Shown here in pieces: positions 19,916 through 31,965 of a stretch of DNA of 64,000 nt. Within the stretch, counting starts at the first letter, position 1. The number at the start of each line of letters is the position of its first letter. Source of the stretch: Sequoia sempervirens (lineage: Eukaryota; Streptophyta; Pinopsida; Cupressales; Cupressaceae); contig VDFB02358134.1 of the NCBI GenBank assembly GCA_007258455.2, forward strand, positions 214,939,565 to 215,003,564. The letters are read 5' to 3'. The notes below the pieces were generated by a model, which worked only from the letters and a program-made list of their open reading frames with translations, was not told the DNA's origin and ran no database searches. The position numbers and the translations under genes were made by a program.

Positions 19916-21406
19916 TGAAGTGTTGCAAGTATAAGCAAGTTTGGTGGTGTTGTCATTGATGTCAACACAGTTTAGAATGTTGCAGATTGTGCATCTATAG
20001 TTCAAATGTTGTGATTACATGGAGCTATCCTTATGATGTTGTAGATGTGCTGAAATGATTAGTTACCTAGTGATTTTGAGAAAATTAATAAAGAGTGAAG
20101 TCAGTGTTATGTATGTGTTCAAGATGTGCTTTGGTATGTGCTTTGTGTTTCTTATGTGTTGATGTTATGCTTGTGCGGATTTGAAGGGTTGTTGTTGGGG
20201 ATTTGTTGGTGTCGTCTCCTTATTTGTAGCTTTTGGATTGATGGAGTGTGAAAGTAGTGTTCACCAGTGTGTAAAATGGTTTGGCAGAGATGTTTGTCTA
20301 TGGTCTGGGAGAAATGTTTATACTCCGTAGTTCTCTGTTGATTTGTTTAAGGTCTTGCAGATTTGGAATATGTCTTGTAATAATGTTCTCTAGGTTCTGG
20401 TAGAGATTTTTGTTGTCTGGTGCTTTGGAAGTTGAGTTTCAGAGTTGTTGCATGTTTTTGCATAGTCAAGATGGACTGATGGAAGGTGTTATGTGTTCAA
20501 AAGTTGTTTCACTTGCTATAACTGTATCTGAAGGTATCTGAGATGTGTTCTTGTGCATAATGAAGCATGTTACATCATCCACATGTTATCTTCTTGCTAG
20601 GAAGTGTGTACTTCAATGTTCATTTATGTTTTCATTATGTTTGGCCAACCTGGCATTTACACTTCATATGAAGAATTAAAAATTTAATTAAGGAAGCATG
20701 TGGTTGATCCGAGATGTTGCTTTTGGTCTTGGTTAAGTGTTTAATTGGTCCACTTTTGATTCCTTTACACTGCGGGAATGTTGAGTTGCCGACCTAATTT
20801 GAATTTATGAAATGAAGCGTATGTAGCCAACCTTGGAGAAAGTTTCTAAGGTTGAAGATGGTATAAATGCAAGTTGAGATGTGAAAGATTACAACATACA
20901 AAGTAACAAAGTAAGCCACAAGTGAAGAGTAGAGTTGTGTGAAAGTAAGTTGAGGTAGCAGTACTTTATTGTGTTAGATTCTTGAAAGCAATGAGCTAAA
21001 GGTTTCTACAATCTTCTAATCAAGGCTATGGATGTGTGTAAATTTTTGTGGTGGATCTTTCTATTATCTTTTGTATCTGTAGGCAGTGAGCCTCCCTGTT
21101 GGACAGTGAGTCCTTTTTGTAGGTAGTGAGCCTTTGTATTCGGGCAATGAGCCATTGGCAGTGAGCCTCTTGTATTTTATTTTTCTATTACTTTATATTG
21201 TGAGTTAATCCTCACCGTGGTTTTTTCCCTTATTGGTTTTTCCATGTAAAATATGGTGTTCGTTGTGTTGATTTTGCTTTCTGTTATCTACATTTCATGT
21301 TCAAACTTAATAACATAATAGTGTGATTGTGAAGTTGATAAGTGTTTGAATTTGGTGACAATTGATTCACCCCCCTCTCAATTGTCCTGTGCCTTTTAAC
21401 ATGAAG
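19916..21406 (+). mobile_element. Solo LTR, 1,481 bp, with perfect 5-bp duplication
   Basis: The body 19921-21401 starts TGTTGCAAG and ends CTTTTAACA (TGTT...AACA). It is flanked by TGAAG on both sides (19916-19920 and 21402-21406). Near its end are repeated GCAGTGAGCC phrases (about 21083-21170) and the run ATTGATTCACCCCCCTCTCA, typical of plant Copia LTR ends in this orientation. No internal region is present, so it most likely arose by LTR-LTR recombination. Confidence 0.85.
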
Positions 21407-21772
21407 ATCTCAAAGCATCAAAACTCTAAGATAAACATTCAAGAATCATCTCTCATTGAATTAGGGAAAAGTTGATAATTTGAAAAATATGAGACTTTGG
21501 ATATAGATTTTCATAATCAAAGGCTTATAGACCCTGTTGTATCTCCAATTTCTTTCAAATCCAAGAATTTAGCATCTTCATATTAGAGCGCCTAGTGACC
21601 CATTCGAGCCAAATCAAGCTCAAATTCATATCATGGGTGAAATTTTGTCTACACTACCCATATCTACTTTCAATTCTTGTATTTTTATTCTATATTTTTA
21701 GAATCTATGATATTCTATTTATTTAGTCTTAATTTACCTAATTGGCAATATCAATCTCAACCTTATCATCAT
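21407..21772. other. Noncoding spacer before element B
   Basis: 366 bp of AT-rich sequence with no feature. It may be the remainder of the decayed sequence interrupted at 19921 and by element B. Confidence 0.5.
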
Positions 21773-22231
21773 CAAACTGTGTCATAGAAAAAAGTACCCT
21801 TTTCTTGAAATGGGAATAATTCATAATAAAATGGACTCAATGAGGCCTTGATTCAGGTGTTGTGAGGCATTTTATGCATCCACACTAAGTATTGAACCCT
21901 TGAAAACTAAATAAAATTCTTTTAGTGACGTCTTGTGAAGGTGTTGTGAAGTGTTGTAAAACATTTCTACATTCTTCTAGACTCTATTCATTACAATTCA
22001 CCTAAAAATCACCTTTTTACACATCATCAAGTCCTATTTTGAAGTGTTGTAAAGTCTTGTAACAAGATTTCACACTTTTCTAGGCACAATTTCACTATTT
22101 ATCCCTTTCTTATGACTTATTTGACCCCTTTATGCCCTCATATGCTTTAACTAAGTGTATTTTTTAATGTAAGCCCGATAAACAACATTAAATACAACTT
22201 AATTCCTGACACCTATTTTTAGGTCCTAGGT

Positions 22232-22265
22232 GGGACCCATTCACCATGGGTGGTGAATGAGTCCC
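22232..22265. repeat. LTR hairpin (GGGACCCATTCACCA type)
   Basis: Arms 22232-22246 and 22251-22265 pair at 14 of 15 positions around TGGG. This site lies in the part missing from the element B right LTR. Confidence 0.9.
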
Positions 22266-22917
22266 CCTTGGCCCCAAATTCAAAATATTTTAAATTTTCT
22301 TTCTGATTTTTATTCAAAAACACTTGATGTCAGCCTGTGATGAGGTATGAACGGTTAACTAAGGCACAAGTGTGTATAAATAAGTGTTTTTTATCTCTCA
22401 TTCAGCCCCATTCAATGTAACAATCATTCTTCATTACTCAGCCATCATTCTTCTATCTCAAGTTAAGCAAGTTAGGGCTTTCACATTGCAAGTCATTAAT
22501 TTAGCTTCCTAAGACATTCAAGGGCAGATTCTACATGTTTTGTTGCAGAATTTCAAGATCTATCATCATAGCAAGGTAATCTATTCCATTATTGCATGTT
22601 TCATTCCATTCTTTCAACATTTTGGTTTAATTACTTAAACCAGGATTGACCAAGGCAAACCCCCATGTCCTAACATTCAACATTTCTTCTTCTCTTCTTG
22701 TGTGTTTGTATATTTAGGTATCTTGGGAGATTATAAATCATTGAAGATCAAGTTGCAAAGTTGTTAAAGTCCTCTCTTCATCCAACAATTCAAAGAATCA
22801 ACAAAATCTCATTTTCAGACCCGTAAATCAGTGTTTCAGAAACGAACACCTGTAGAACATCAAAGTGCATATCGAAAGCTACAAAATCCACTCTTGAATA
22901 TTTAGAAATTCAAAATT

Positions 22918-22949
22918 GGACTCATTTACCATGGGTGGTGAATGAGTCC
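22918..22949. repeat. LTR hairpin (GGACTCATTTACCA type)
   Basis: Arms 22918-22931 and 22936-22949 pair at 13 of 14 positions around TGGG. The counterpart in the right LTR is 28478-28510. Confidence 0.9.
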
Positions 22950-23433
22950 CATTTCTAGGTCAGTTTCATGTTTTCTACATTTTCTAACACACTTTTGATA
23001 GAAACAAATTCTGGCTCTATTTACCAGAACTAGGATTGATTCACCCAGAATGGCGAATGAGTCCCTCTAGGCCTGAAAAACATCATCAACAACATTTCAA
23101 AGGAAATTTCCAGTCTACTTCAAGCCTTCAAGTGCACACCTTCTATCTGATTCATTTATGTTGCAATCTATTATTCATTCTTAGGTTATTTTACAATACA
23201 CAATGTGTTTTCAAACAATTTGTTTTTGTTTAGTTTCTATTCATTAGTCAATCGATCTTAGTAGTTTCTTGCATTCAAACATTACATCTAGACATTTTGC
23301 ATCCTTTTTCCATCCATATCATGCTAATCTTTGAATGTGAACATAAGCATTTTGTTGACCCCTCTTTCTCCTTTTAGGTGAAAAACCCTAGAAGTGCTAG
23401 AAAGAAAGTGGGTCCTGAAAAATCTATGTTCCA

Positions 23434-25230
23434 TTTTGGTGGACCTGCTGTTTGAATCCCTTCTTTTCTGATTTTGGAGTCCATTAATCAGTCTAGAGAT
23501 GCTTTCCTTTCATTTTGCATTAGTTAGCTTGCATTCTAGAGTTTCATTTTTGCATGAGTAAAAGTGCATTTAGGTTGCATTGTGGGCATCTAAATTCATT
23601 TACATTTTCTGAAATTTTGCATTTTTTACTTAGGTCTGCATCTTAGCACTCAGCATTCATAAAAATTAGTCACAAATTTCTAAATTTTTTGCAAAAAGTC
23701 CATACTGGGACTCATTCGCCACCTGGGGAGAATTAGTCCCTTATGACCCCTGAAACAACATTTTACAGAACTTAGAGATTTTTTTTAGGCTTCTGTTTGG
23801 TGTCTTAACTTGTATATATTAGTCAATTGCATTTCTGTAGCATGCATTTTGTTAAATCTCACTTCAATTAGCTCATTTCATGCATTGTTTAATTTCACTT
23901 AAAAACTAAAAAATGCATTGCATTGTGTAGACACCTAAAAATGACCTAGCCCTGCAAGCTTCATTTTTACCACTTTCATCCTAGCATAATTAAGACATTT
24001 AATTATTTCCTTGGTCCACATTCGACTATTGATTAAATAATTCATAATTATTTAATTAATTCATGTCTTTGTATTCTTCATGATTACTAAATAAATAAAT
24101 TTTATTTATTTATTAAATACGTCATTAATTGTCTAAGTCTTCCCTTAATTAAATGAATTTCTTAATTTATTTAATTACCCCTTTGTCATATATTTCTTCC
24201 TGATTATTAAATAAATTTAAGTTTTATTTATTTATTTAGTATGTCACTAATTGTCTTAATTAAATAAATTGATTAATTTATTTAATTAATTAATCTTATC
24301 TGCTAAATTAAATAATTATCTTTAATTATTTAATTGTCAAAATTAATATTCCTCTCATTTTAAATAAATCAATTATTTAAAATGTCATCACAATCTTAAT
24401 GGGTCATTTTGGTAAATAATAAAAAGATTATTTATTCTCCTAAAATCATTATTTTGAATTAATTTAATTCAAAATGGTAACTAATCTTCCAAAAATCAAG
24501 TAATCGGGCAGATTCTTGATTTTCCAAATCTGATCTTCAGTTCAAATCTTATCTTCTTGATTTTTTGAATCTCGCAAATCAGGCAGTCTTTATCTTCTTG
24601 ATTTTCAAAAATCCTTATTTTCTAATTAATTTATCTCATTTATTCTCCACCATCGATCTGATTATTTGAGACATTATTCTGACTGTTCGATTAAGGATTT
24701 TTCCCTAACCCTAATTAGGGATTCTCAGGTTTAATCTGGACCTCTCATTCTAGGTCTTTCTTAGAATTTAATCTCATCCGTCCACTCAAAATTGTGTTTT
24801 CTATAAAAGACAATTTTGCTCATAATTTTGGAATTTGACAACTTCATTTTCGAATTTAGGCATTATAGTCATTTTAGCATTGGTAATTATTATTTCATTT
24901 AGCATATTTTCATAGACATGGGCATTATTCTATCAAATCCTTCAACATTTGCATAGGGCTTTGGCATTATTATAGGTTGCTAAATCTGAAATCTGAGGGC
25001 CTCATTGACTTGCTGAAAATTAGGTGTTATGAAGGTGAAGCATGGAAGGAAAGGAAGGTATAATCGTTCTTTATTGTGATTTTCCATTGTTCTTGATAGC
25101 CTCATTGGATTTTTAATGTTTATTATCTAATAAGCTAACCCATCTAAATTTCCATTGAATACACATTATACTTTCGTTCATTTTAGCATGTTTTATTTCA
25201 AAAGATATTCTCTTGCTTTGATTATTAAAC
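23434..25230. other. Element B leader with probable AT-rich insertion
   Basis: The leader begins like that of element A and contains a hairpin-family site at 23707-23740. From about 23926 (TGTAGACACC) to about 25170 it holds sequence absent from element A's leader. This includes a run of AATTAAATAA-type palindromic AT blocks at 24040-24480 and a TATA-like CTATAAAAG near 24802. A nested LTR is plausible, but no matching right boundary or duplication was found. Confidence 0.45.
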
Positions 25231-26100
25231 ATGGATTTTATAAGCATAATATCCCCTTTTGTGATTTTTCTTTTGACTACCATAATAGGGACTTCGAGAA
25301 GCAATCCATTAATACTATCCTTAATCTTATATTACCCATTGGTGATAATGGTCGTGTTGACAATCATAACACATACTTGTGCTTCTTTTGATACCTCTCC
25401 TATTTGTGATGAAGGTATTTTTGTGCAAGAAGTGACAAGCCTTGATGGTCTTGATTTTCCATCTCCTTATTTCCCTTTGGATGACCTTACACAACAAGAG
25501 CATGCAATCCTAGACACATTCCTCAACCTCACCTTACCAAGTCTCCATGGTCATGACAATCACACTTGTTCATCTCCTAATACCCCTCTTCAAAGTAATG
25601 GGGATAGGTTAGTGTTAGAAGACATTCCTATTAAGAGTCATGACACCCTTGATCCTCCCTTCCCTAATGTCCCTATCCTATGGGAGATCTATTCGCAAAC
25701 CATAGTGGTTCTCCTCTTAATACCTCCGCCACTTGTTATGAAGCTACTTTCCAAACATCAAACTTGGATGAACATATTACAAGCTCTCCTTAGGGTAGAT
25801 AATATGAAAAAAGAGAATGAGCCCTTAATGACAATGGGAATTCAACTAACATCCTCTCATAATCATCATTCCACTCCTCATAATATCTTCATTGATCATT
25901 CCCCTATTGGCAATGAAGTTATTGTGGAAGAACCAAGCCTTTCTTGTCAAGCACATGTGGCTTGTTCTCCTAAAAAATCTCCTCCTCAGGAGAATATCAT
26001 GGCATTGGACTGTGGCAACCAAGTGGTTCTTGATTTTCCTCACTTAGAGATACATCAAAATAAGATTGCAGAGGATATGAATGCACAAGTGTCCATTTGA
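25231..26100 (+). CDS. Unknown acidic ORF of element B (289 aa)
   Basis: Homologue of the element A first ORF. Shared motifs include HTCSSPN-type segments, RLVLEDIP, PPFPNVPILWE and SPPQENIMALDCGNQVVLDF. A hydrophobic first 45 residues could be an artefact of the chosen start. Small indels relative to A have shifted part of the middle (about residues 155-190), so even this uninterrupted frame is probably mixed-frame. No zinc knuckle or enzyme motif. It sits alone in the interior, in the position of gag. Function unknown. Confidence 0.5.
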   Translation: MDFISIISPFVIFLLTTIIGTSRSNPLILSLILYYPLVIMVVLTIITHTCASFDTSPICDEGIFVQEVTSLDGLDFPSPYFPLDDLTQQEHAILDTFLNLTLPSLHGHDNHTCSSPNTPLQSNGDRLVLEDIPIKSHDTLDPPFPNVPILWEIYSQTIVVLLLIPPPLVMKLLSKHQTWMNILQALLRVDNMKKENEPLMTMGIQLTSSHNHHSTPHNIFIDHSPIGNEVIVEEPSLSCQAHVACSPKKSPPQENIMALDCGNQVVLDFPHLEIHQNKIAEDMNAQVSI

Positions 26101-27596
26101 TCCCCTTTGATCAATGGACCACATACATATCCTGTAGGACATCTTCATAACCCTCTCATCCTTTACCCACTTTCATTCAACCTCATTAATCTCACACACC
26201 ATACTCCTCAATCATCCTTCCAAAAAAATTCAAACTGTCATCTCGCAAAACACTCATGATTTGAATTCATTAGATTTTGTATCCTCCTATAATGGAGAGA
26301 AAAAAATCTCACAATCTAAACAGCCTTGTATAAGTATGACATCCAATACTAAGCAAGATGTATCTTTGACCCCAATCACATAACCACTTTCTCCTCTTGA
26401 TCAAGAAGGTATTTTTTCAAGACTTCTCCAAAATAACTTGATCACTCTCCCTCCAAGAACTTGAAATAAATGTTATTCCAAGACTTCATTCTATGCATAT
26501 CATAGAGTTCATGGTCACTCCACTAATGATTGCACTGCTTTGAGTCATAAACTACAACATTTTCAAGAGTTTGGTATGCTTCCCTATGTGGGGGAATCTT
26601 ATTGCTCTAATTGCTATTGATTTTCACTCTATCATGCATCTCATTAATCATTTCGGCTCACCTTTGTCCTACACTAAGTGGGGGAAAGGGGTTCGGTAGC
26701 CTTGTCCTCATATGTCACTTGTGGTTTCCTCCTTTGGCTAGTCATTAACTTTTCATGAATACATAAGAGAAAGCTTGAGATGTGGATGACATGCCTTAAG
26801 TTGGATCACATATGACATACTATCTTCTTTCATGACGTAGCTTATTGGAAACATATGACTTGGTATAGGGCTTTTCTGTGTAAGCTCTCATGTCTTCTTC
26901 TTTTTCTTCTACTTTAAAGCAATTTCTCATAGTACAGGTGCTCACAACTGCTTTAAAGTGGGGGCATAAATCACCACTCACATTCCATTGTGTGATTTTC
27001 TTGTGATTTCCTATATTGGAAGCATTAGGTACAATGTTTCCTAGGATGAGATTGTTTGCACTTATCCTCTCTTGGAGACATTGAGCATGATGTTACCTAA
27101 GATGAGACCTTGCACGAATTAAGAAAAATCCCTTTGAACAATCCTTATATTATTTTTCATTAACAATGTCTATAAGTATAAAAATCATTTTATTTTCCTT
27201 TGTGGCTCCTTGTTAAAGTTATTAGGAGGTACATAACTTTGATATGGTTGAGCAAGAAGCCCACCTAGTGGCATGACTTTTCCCCATAGCCACCTTTGTG
27301 TTTGTAAGTGCATACCAACTAGCGTATGTATCTTACCTTTTGGGCTTTCTCACCCTATGCACAATTAGAAGTTTTGTGGCCCCAAAGTGAGTATGTTGTG
27401 GCCTTCTCACCCTGCAGATGACTTGAAGTTCAGCAGCCCCAGAGTGAGTACATCTTTTCCAACCTGTCTCTCTTTTCATATTTCCTTTGCATGATTTTGT
27501 ATCTTGGGGGCTTGACTTACATGTGGATCTCTCTTGAATGTCTACTTTAGCCTGAGTTTGAAGTAGGTTCATCCTCTCACTAAAGTGGGGGCTAAA
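26101..27596. other. Element B 3' interior, protease region deleted
   Basis: Near 26231-26250 the sequence jumps to the equivalent of 13890 in element A, skipping the roughly 1.3 kb with protease and G-patch. The 11-bp inverted repeat recurs (26911-26921 and 26949-26959), as do three AAGTGGGGG motifs (26676, 26956, 27583). No ORF supported. Confidence 0.6.
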
Positions 27597-28997
27597 TGTG
27601 TCATAGAAAAAAGTATCCTTTGCTTGACATGGGAATAACCATGATAAAATGGACTTAATGAGGTCTTGATTCAGGTGTTGTGAGGCATTTTATGCATCCA
27701 CATTAAGTCTTGGACCCTTGAAAACTAAATAAAATTCTTTTAGTGATGTCTTGTGAAGTGTTGTAAAAAATTTCTATATTCTTCTAGACTCTATTCATTA
27801 CAATTCACCTAAAAATCACCTTTTTACGCATGATCAAGTCCTATTTTGAAGCGTTGTAAAGTCTTATAACAAGATTTCACACTTTTCTAGGCACAACTTC
27901 ACTATTTATCACTTTCTTATGACTTATTTGACCCCTTTATTCCCTCATATGCTTTAATTAAGTGTATTTTTGAATGTAAGCCCGATAAACAACATTAAAT
28001 ACAACTTAATTCCCAACACCTATTTTCAGGTCCTAGGCTTTCACATTGCAAGTCATTAATTTAGCTTCCTAAGACATTCAAGGGAAGATTCTACATGTTT
28101 TGTTTCAGAATTTCAAGATCTATCATCATGGAAAGGTAATCTATTAGATTATTGCTTGTTTCATTCCATTCTTTCATCATTTTGGTTTAATTACTTAAAT
28201 GGGGTTTGACCAAGGCAAACCCCCATGCCCTAACATTCAACATTTCTTCTTCTCTTCTTGTGTGTTTGCAGATTTAGGTCTCTTGAGAGCTTATAAATCA
28301 TTGAAGATCAAGTTGCAAAGTTGTTAAAGTCCTCTCTTCATCCAACAAGTCAAAGAATCAACAAAATCTCATTTTTAGACCCGTAAATTAGAGTTTTAGA
28401 AACAAACACTTGTAGAACATCAAAGTGTAGATCAAAAGCTCCAGAATCCACTCTTGAATATTCAAAAATTCAAAAGTGGACTCATTCACCATGGGTGGAA
28501 AATGAGTCCCATTTCTAGGTCAGTTTCATATTTTCTGCATTTTCTAACACACTTTTGACATAAACAAATTCTAGGTTAGTTTACGAGAACTAGGACTGAT
28601 TTTCCCATAATGGCGAATGAGTCCCTCTAGGCTTGAAAAACATCATCAACAACATTTCAAAGGAAATTTCAAGTCTACTTCAAGCCTTCAGGTGCACACC
28701 TTCTGTTTGATTCATTTCTGTTGCAGTCTATTATTCATTCTTAGGTTATTTTACAATACATAATGTGTTTTCAAACAAGTTGTTTTCCTTTAGTTTCTAT
28801 TCATTAGTCAATCAATCTTTAGTAGTTTCTTGCATTCAAATATTACATCTAGACATTTTGCATCATTTTTCCATCCATATCATGCTAATCTTTGAATATG
28901 AACATAAGCATTTTGTTGACGCCTCTTTCTCCTTTTAGGTGAAATTTAACCCTAGAAGTGCTAGAAAGCAAGTGGGTCCCCAAAAATATATGTTCCA
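27597..28997 (+). repeat. Element B 3' LTR with promoter deletion
   Basis: 1,401 bp. Compared with the 5' LTR it lacks about 250 bp corresponding to 22231-22477, joined at about 28037. The missing piece contains the TATA-like box and one hairpin. Confidence 0.85.
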
Positions 28998-29002
28998 AAA
29001 AC

Positions 29003-29534
29003 CACCACACAAAAGGGGACCAAAACCTTAACCAACTATTCGCGCTCTTCCTTGAGGAAAACAACCAAATAGTTTCTCTTGGTTATTTTCATATCACTCA
29101 ATGTTAATGGTGAAATTTTTTATTTAGGTTAGCCATTATCCTTATATATCTATTTCACCATCATCACATTTTAGTGAGCTTGACATGACCTACACTTGCA
29201 ATGTTTCTAAATATACATCATTTATTTTGTAATTTAATTAAATATTATTTATTTCAAAAGATTGTTATTCATGTACATACATGTATTAAGTTTAAATTTT
29301 GAAAGTAAATAATTTTAGTTCATTATTATGTATTCATAAAGCATAAAACATGATGTATAAAAGTATTTCTTAGTATTTCAAAAATGTATTTAATTGATTA
29401 TCATGTTTTACATTATAGAAATAAAGGTGTTTAGCAAATTGAACTTATTTGATCATTTGAGTGCTTTTAAAAACATAAATACATACATTATTGTAACTAT
29501 AATAAAAAATTTAGGGATTCTGCAATAGGCTATG
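29003..29534. other. Noncoding spacer
   Basis: AT-rich sequence between element B and the small inverted-repeat element; nothing recognisable. Confidence 0.5.
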
Positions 29535-30320
29535 GGGTATGTGCAAGATCATCACGGAAAAAACAGGCCCTTAAGTGGCAAAAAATTCAGAAAAATAAGA
29601 GTTAGGCAACTTGACGTAAAAATTTGAATAAGTTATCTATATTATTTCAAAAATATGTAAGAATAGAATCTATAGAAAATTGAATGTAGTTTCTAAACTA
29701 CTAGGTTTATTTTAAAAAAATCTATTTGGTGAAAATTTGAAATTTCAATGTAGTAGTACTTAAATTTCAGGGAAAAAATAAGAAGTAGGTGTCTGTCGAC
29801 CACCCTAACCACAATAAAATGATAATATTTTTTTATAAGATTTTAGATATAAGTAGAGGACTCATGTCCTGATGTGATGCATATTTTTGTAATTTTTTCA
29901 AAGTAAATAATTAATTGTGATTTTTATGACAACTTTTAAAAAATATAAAACTCGTATGTCTAACCACCTTAACTTTGTCAAAACTTCATGAAATTCATTT
30001 TTTTTTTAATCCTATAGTATGCAAAGCATAGAATGTGACACATGTTTTAGATTAAAAAAAAATTATACTATTTGAAAGCTATAGATCTTTTTCAATCAAC
30101 CTATCAATCATGACTTCAGTCATAATTCAAATAGAAAATGAATAATAATTATTTATTAAATTCAAAGTAAAGCATAATTTATATTGGTGGAAAGCTGAGA
30201 ATCTCCTTTAAAAATCCTTTTCATTTCATCAATTTGGGTAAAAAAAGTTGTCAGCCACATTACCCTACACATACCTATCATATCGTCACTTTTTGGCCCA
30301 TCATGATCTTACACATACCC
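29535..30320. mobile_element. Small inverted-repeat element (MITE-like), 0.8 kb
   Basis: The left end GGGTATGTGCAAGATCAT (29535 on) and the right end, reverse complemented, GGGTATGTGTAAGATCAT (ending 30320) match at 17 of 18 positions. Weaker similarity continues inward (GGCC, AAAAAGTG). The interior is AT-rich with no ORF. The ends resemble the proposed terminus of the left transposon copy near 6919, so it may be a non-autonomous derivative. No clear target duplication was found. Confidence 0.6.
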
Positions 30321-31151
30321 TAAGGAATTGTTAGGCTTCAAACCTAGTTTTGCACAGTCTAAGATCTATAGATATTGTTGCTATTGAGGTTGAAGATATC
30401 TTGGTGCAAGAGGATATAATCACTAACAACTTTCTTAATACTACTTCATCGAACCTATGTCTGTATTTTAATTATATACATATATATATATATAAGACAA
30501 TATAATATATACATAGCTTACTTTAATTGTTATATATAATATAACAAATATATTAATTAATATAATGTATGTACACATTATATAGTACTTTTTTCCTTAT
30601 CTCCTTTAAATAATTCAATTTATCATTTTTTGGTTCTTCCTTTTCTTTCATTTCATTAACTTATCTTGGTGTCGTGTTTCTTGTGCCATCCTTCTCTCTC
30701 CTCCCTCTTTCCCACCTTGTTATGCAATTCTTGGTCTACAACTATTCATTTTTTCCTCCTTATGCTCTCATCATGGATCACGAAGCGTGATCTGAAATGT
30801 AGGTTTAAATTTTTTTTAAGGGCAGAAATTAATGGTTTTAAATTTTTACTATCTCCTTTGTATGGAAAGTACATGAAATGGCTAAAATTTTAATTAAACT
30901 TTTAGAAGGGTTTAATTCTAAGTGTTAATTTTAATGTAAATACAATGCCTAGGCAATTCTTCACACTACAAATCTGAGTTGTTTAAGTGGATTTCTCCCA
31001 TTGTCTTGAGGGTACCTTATAATTTGTGTTGGATATTGAAGCCCAATGGTCACATCCATTTCCCTCCAAATTGCACAAGTCTCTTCCCATTCTTTTTTGA
31101 AGACTTATCCAAAATGGATAATGCTTTATTGTTGTATTATTGATGTTGTTA
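30321..31151. other. Noncoding DNA with TA microsatellite
   Basis: AT-rich. A (TA)n run lies at about 30475-30495. No coding region supported; the short frame at 30666-30893 has no recognisable motif. Confidence 0.5.
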
Positions 31152-31350
31152 TGTTGGTGTAGCTTGTATTAAAAAACATAGATTAATAAAATCAGTTCCC
31201 TACTTCAAAGTGGATGTAGCCAAATTGGTGGACCACTATAAATATTTGTTTTCTTTTGTGTTTGTGAATTGTCTCTCCTCTAATTTTAATTTTTGAAATC
31301 TTATTTTCATTTTTTCTGCAACAAATTATTCAACAATTGATATTAGATCT
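31152..31350 (+). repeat. Copia-type LTR and decayed primer-binding site
   Basis: A probable 185-bp LTR, 31152-31336, starts TGTTGG and ends TTCAACA, with a TATA-like TATAAATAT near 31233. It is followed at once by ATTGATATTAGATCT (31337-31350), a decayed form of the initiator-Met primer-binding site usually read TTGGTATCAGAGC. No right LTR was found. Confidence 0.55.
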
Positions 31351-31384
31351 TGACAAATTAGGTGTTCGAGAATTGTGAGAATTT

Positions 31385-31965
31385 TTGAGAAATATAGGAA
31401 GCAAATAAATGGAAGATAGAGAATTTCTTTGGGAAAAAATTTGGATTGTGGAAAGTGTAGATGGAGTCTTTACTGATTAGCAGAGATCTCTTGCTTGCGT
31501 TGGAGGGAAAAACAAAAAAATACAATTGCGATGTCTAATGAGAATTGGAAGAGATTAGATAAGAAAGCAAGAGCTACAATTATTCTATCATTATCCAACA
31601 ATGTCTTCTTCAATGTCACAATAGAAAAGACCTCAAAAGAGTTGTGGGAAAAATTGAATGACATGTATGAGATGGCTTCAGCTTCGAACAAGGTTTACCT
31701 CATGAAAAAATTATATAATTTGAAAATAAAGGAAGGAGGAATTGTATTAAATCACTTGAATGAATTCAACACTCTTATCAGCCGATTGTTTTCAGTAAAT
31801 ATCATGTTGGATGATGAAATCAAAGCCGTATTATTGTTGTGTTCTCTTCCAAATAGTTGGGAAGGGGTTGTGATGGAGATCAACACATTGCTCCAAATAA
31901 CTCTACATGTGGCAACACATCGCTCTGTTGCCAGTTTGAAGAGAAGAACAAAGACAATGTTGTGA
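31385..31965 (+). pseudogene. Copia Gag fragment (UBN2-type), frameshifted
   Basis: The open part (31495-31965) contains the signatures MSNENWKRLDKKARATIILS, SKELWEKLNDMYEMAS, LMKKLYNLKIKEG and LNHLNEFNTLISRLFSVNI, then LLLCSLPNSWEG, in the order expected of Ty1/Copia Gag. Upstream, another frame reads MESLLISRDLLLALEGKTK after an in-frame TAG, so one frameshift and one stop separate the N-terminal piece. Zinc knuckle, protease, integrase and reverse transcriptase are missing. It follows its own LTR by about 50 bp. Confidence 0.8.

Larger units (their letters stand above)
21778..23433 (+). repeat. Element B 5' LTR
   Basis: 1,656 bp. TATA-like TATAAATAAG at 22375-22384. Hairpin-family sites at 22232-22265 (14 of 15 paired), 22918-22949 (13 of 14 paired) and about 23033-23065. 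Distantly similar to the element A LTR throughout. Confidence 0.9.
21773..29002 (+). mobile_element. Element B: non-autonomous relative of element A
   Basis: LTRs 21778-23433 and 27597-28997 start TGTGTCATAG and end ATGTTCCA. Flanks are CAAAC (21773-21777) and AAAAC (28998-29002), an imperfect 5-bp match. A polypurine tract AAGTGGGGGC precedes the right LTR. The interior carries one ORF homologous to element A's first ORF and the same 3' region, but no protease, G-patch or pol. The right LTR lacks about 250 bp. Confidence 0.85.

Noticed and set aside
30666..30893. 75-codon frame, possible small host gene
   Set aside because: Low complexity, no motif, no conserved partner in the window.
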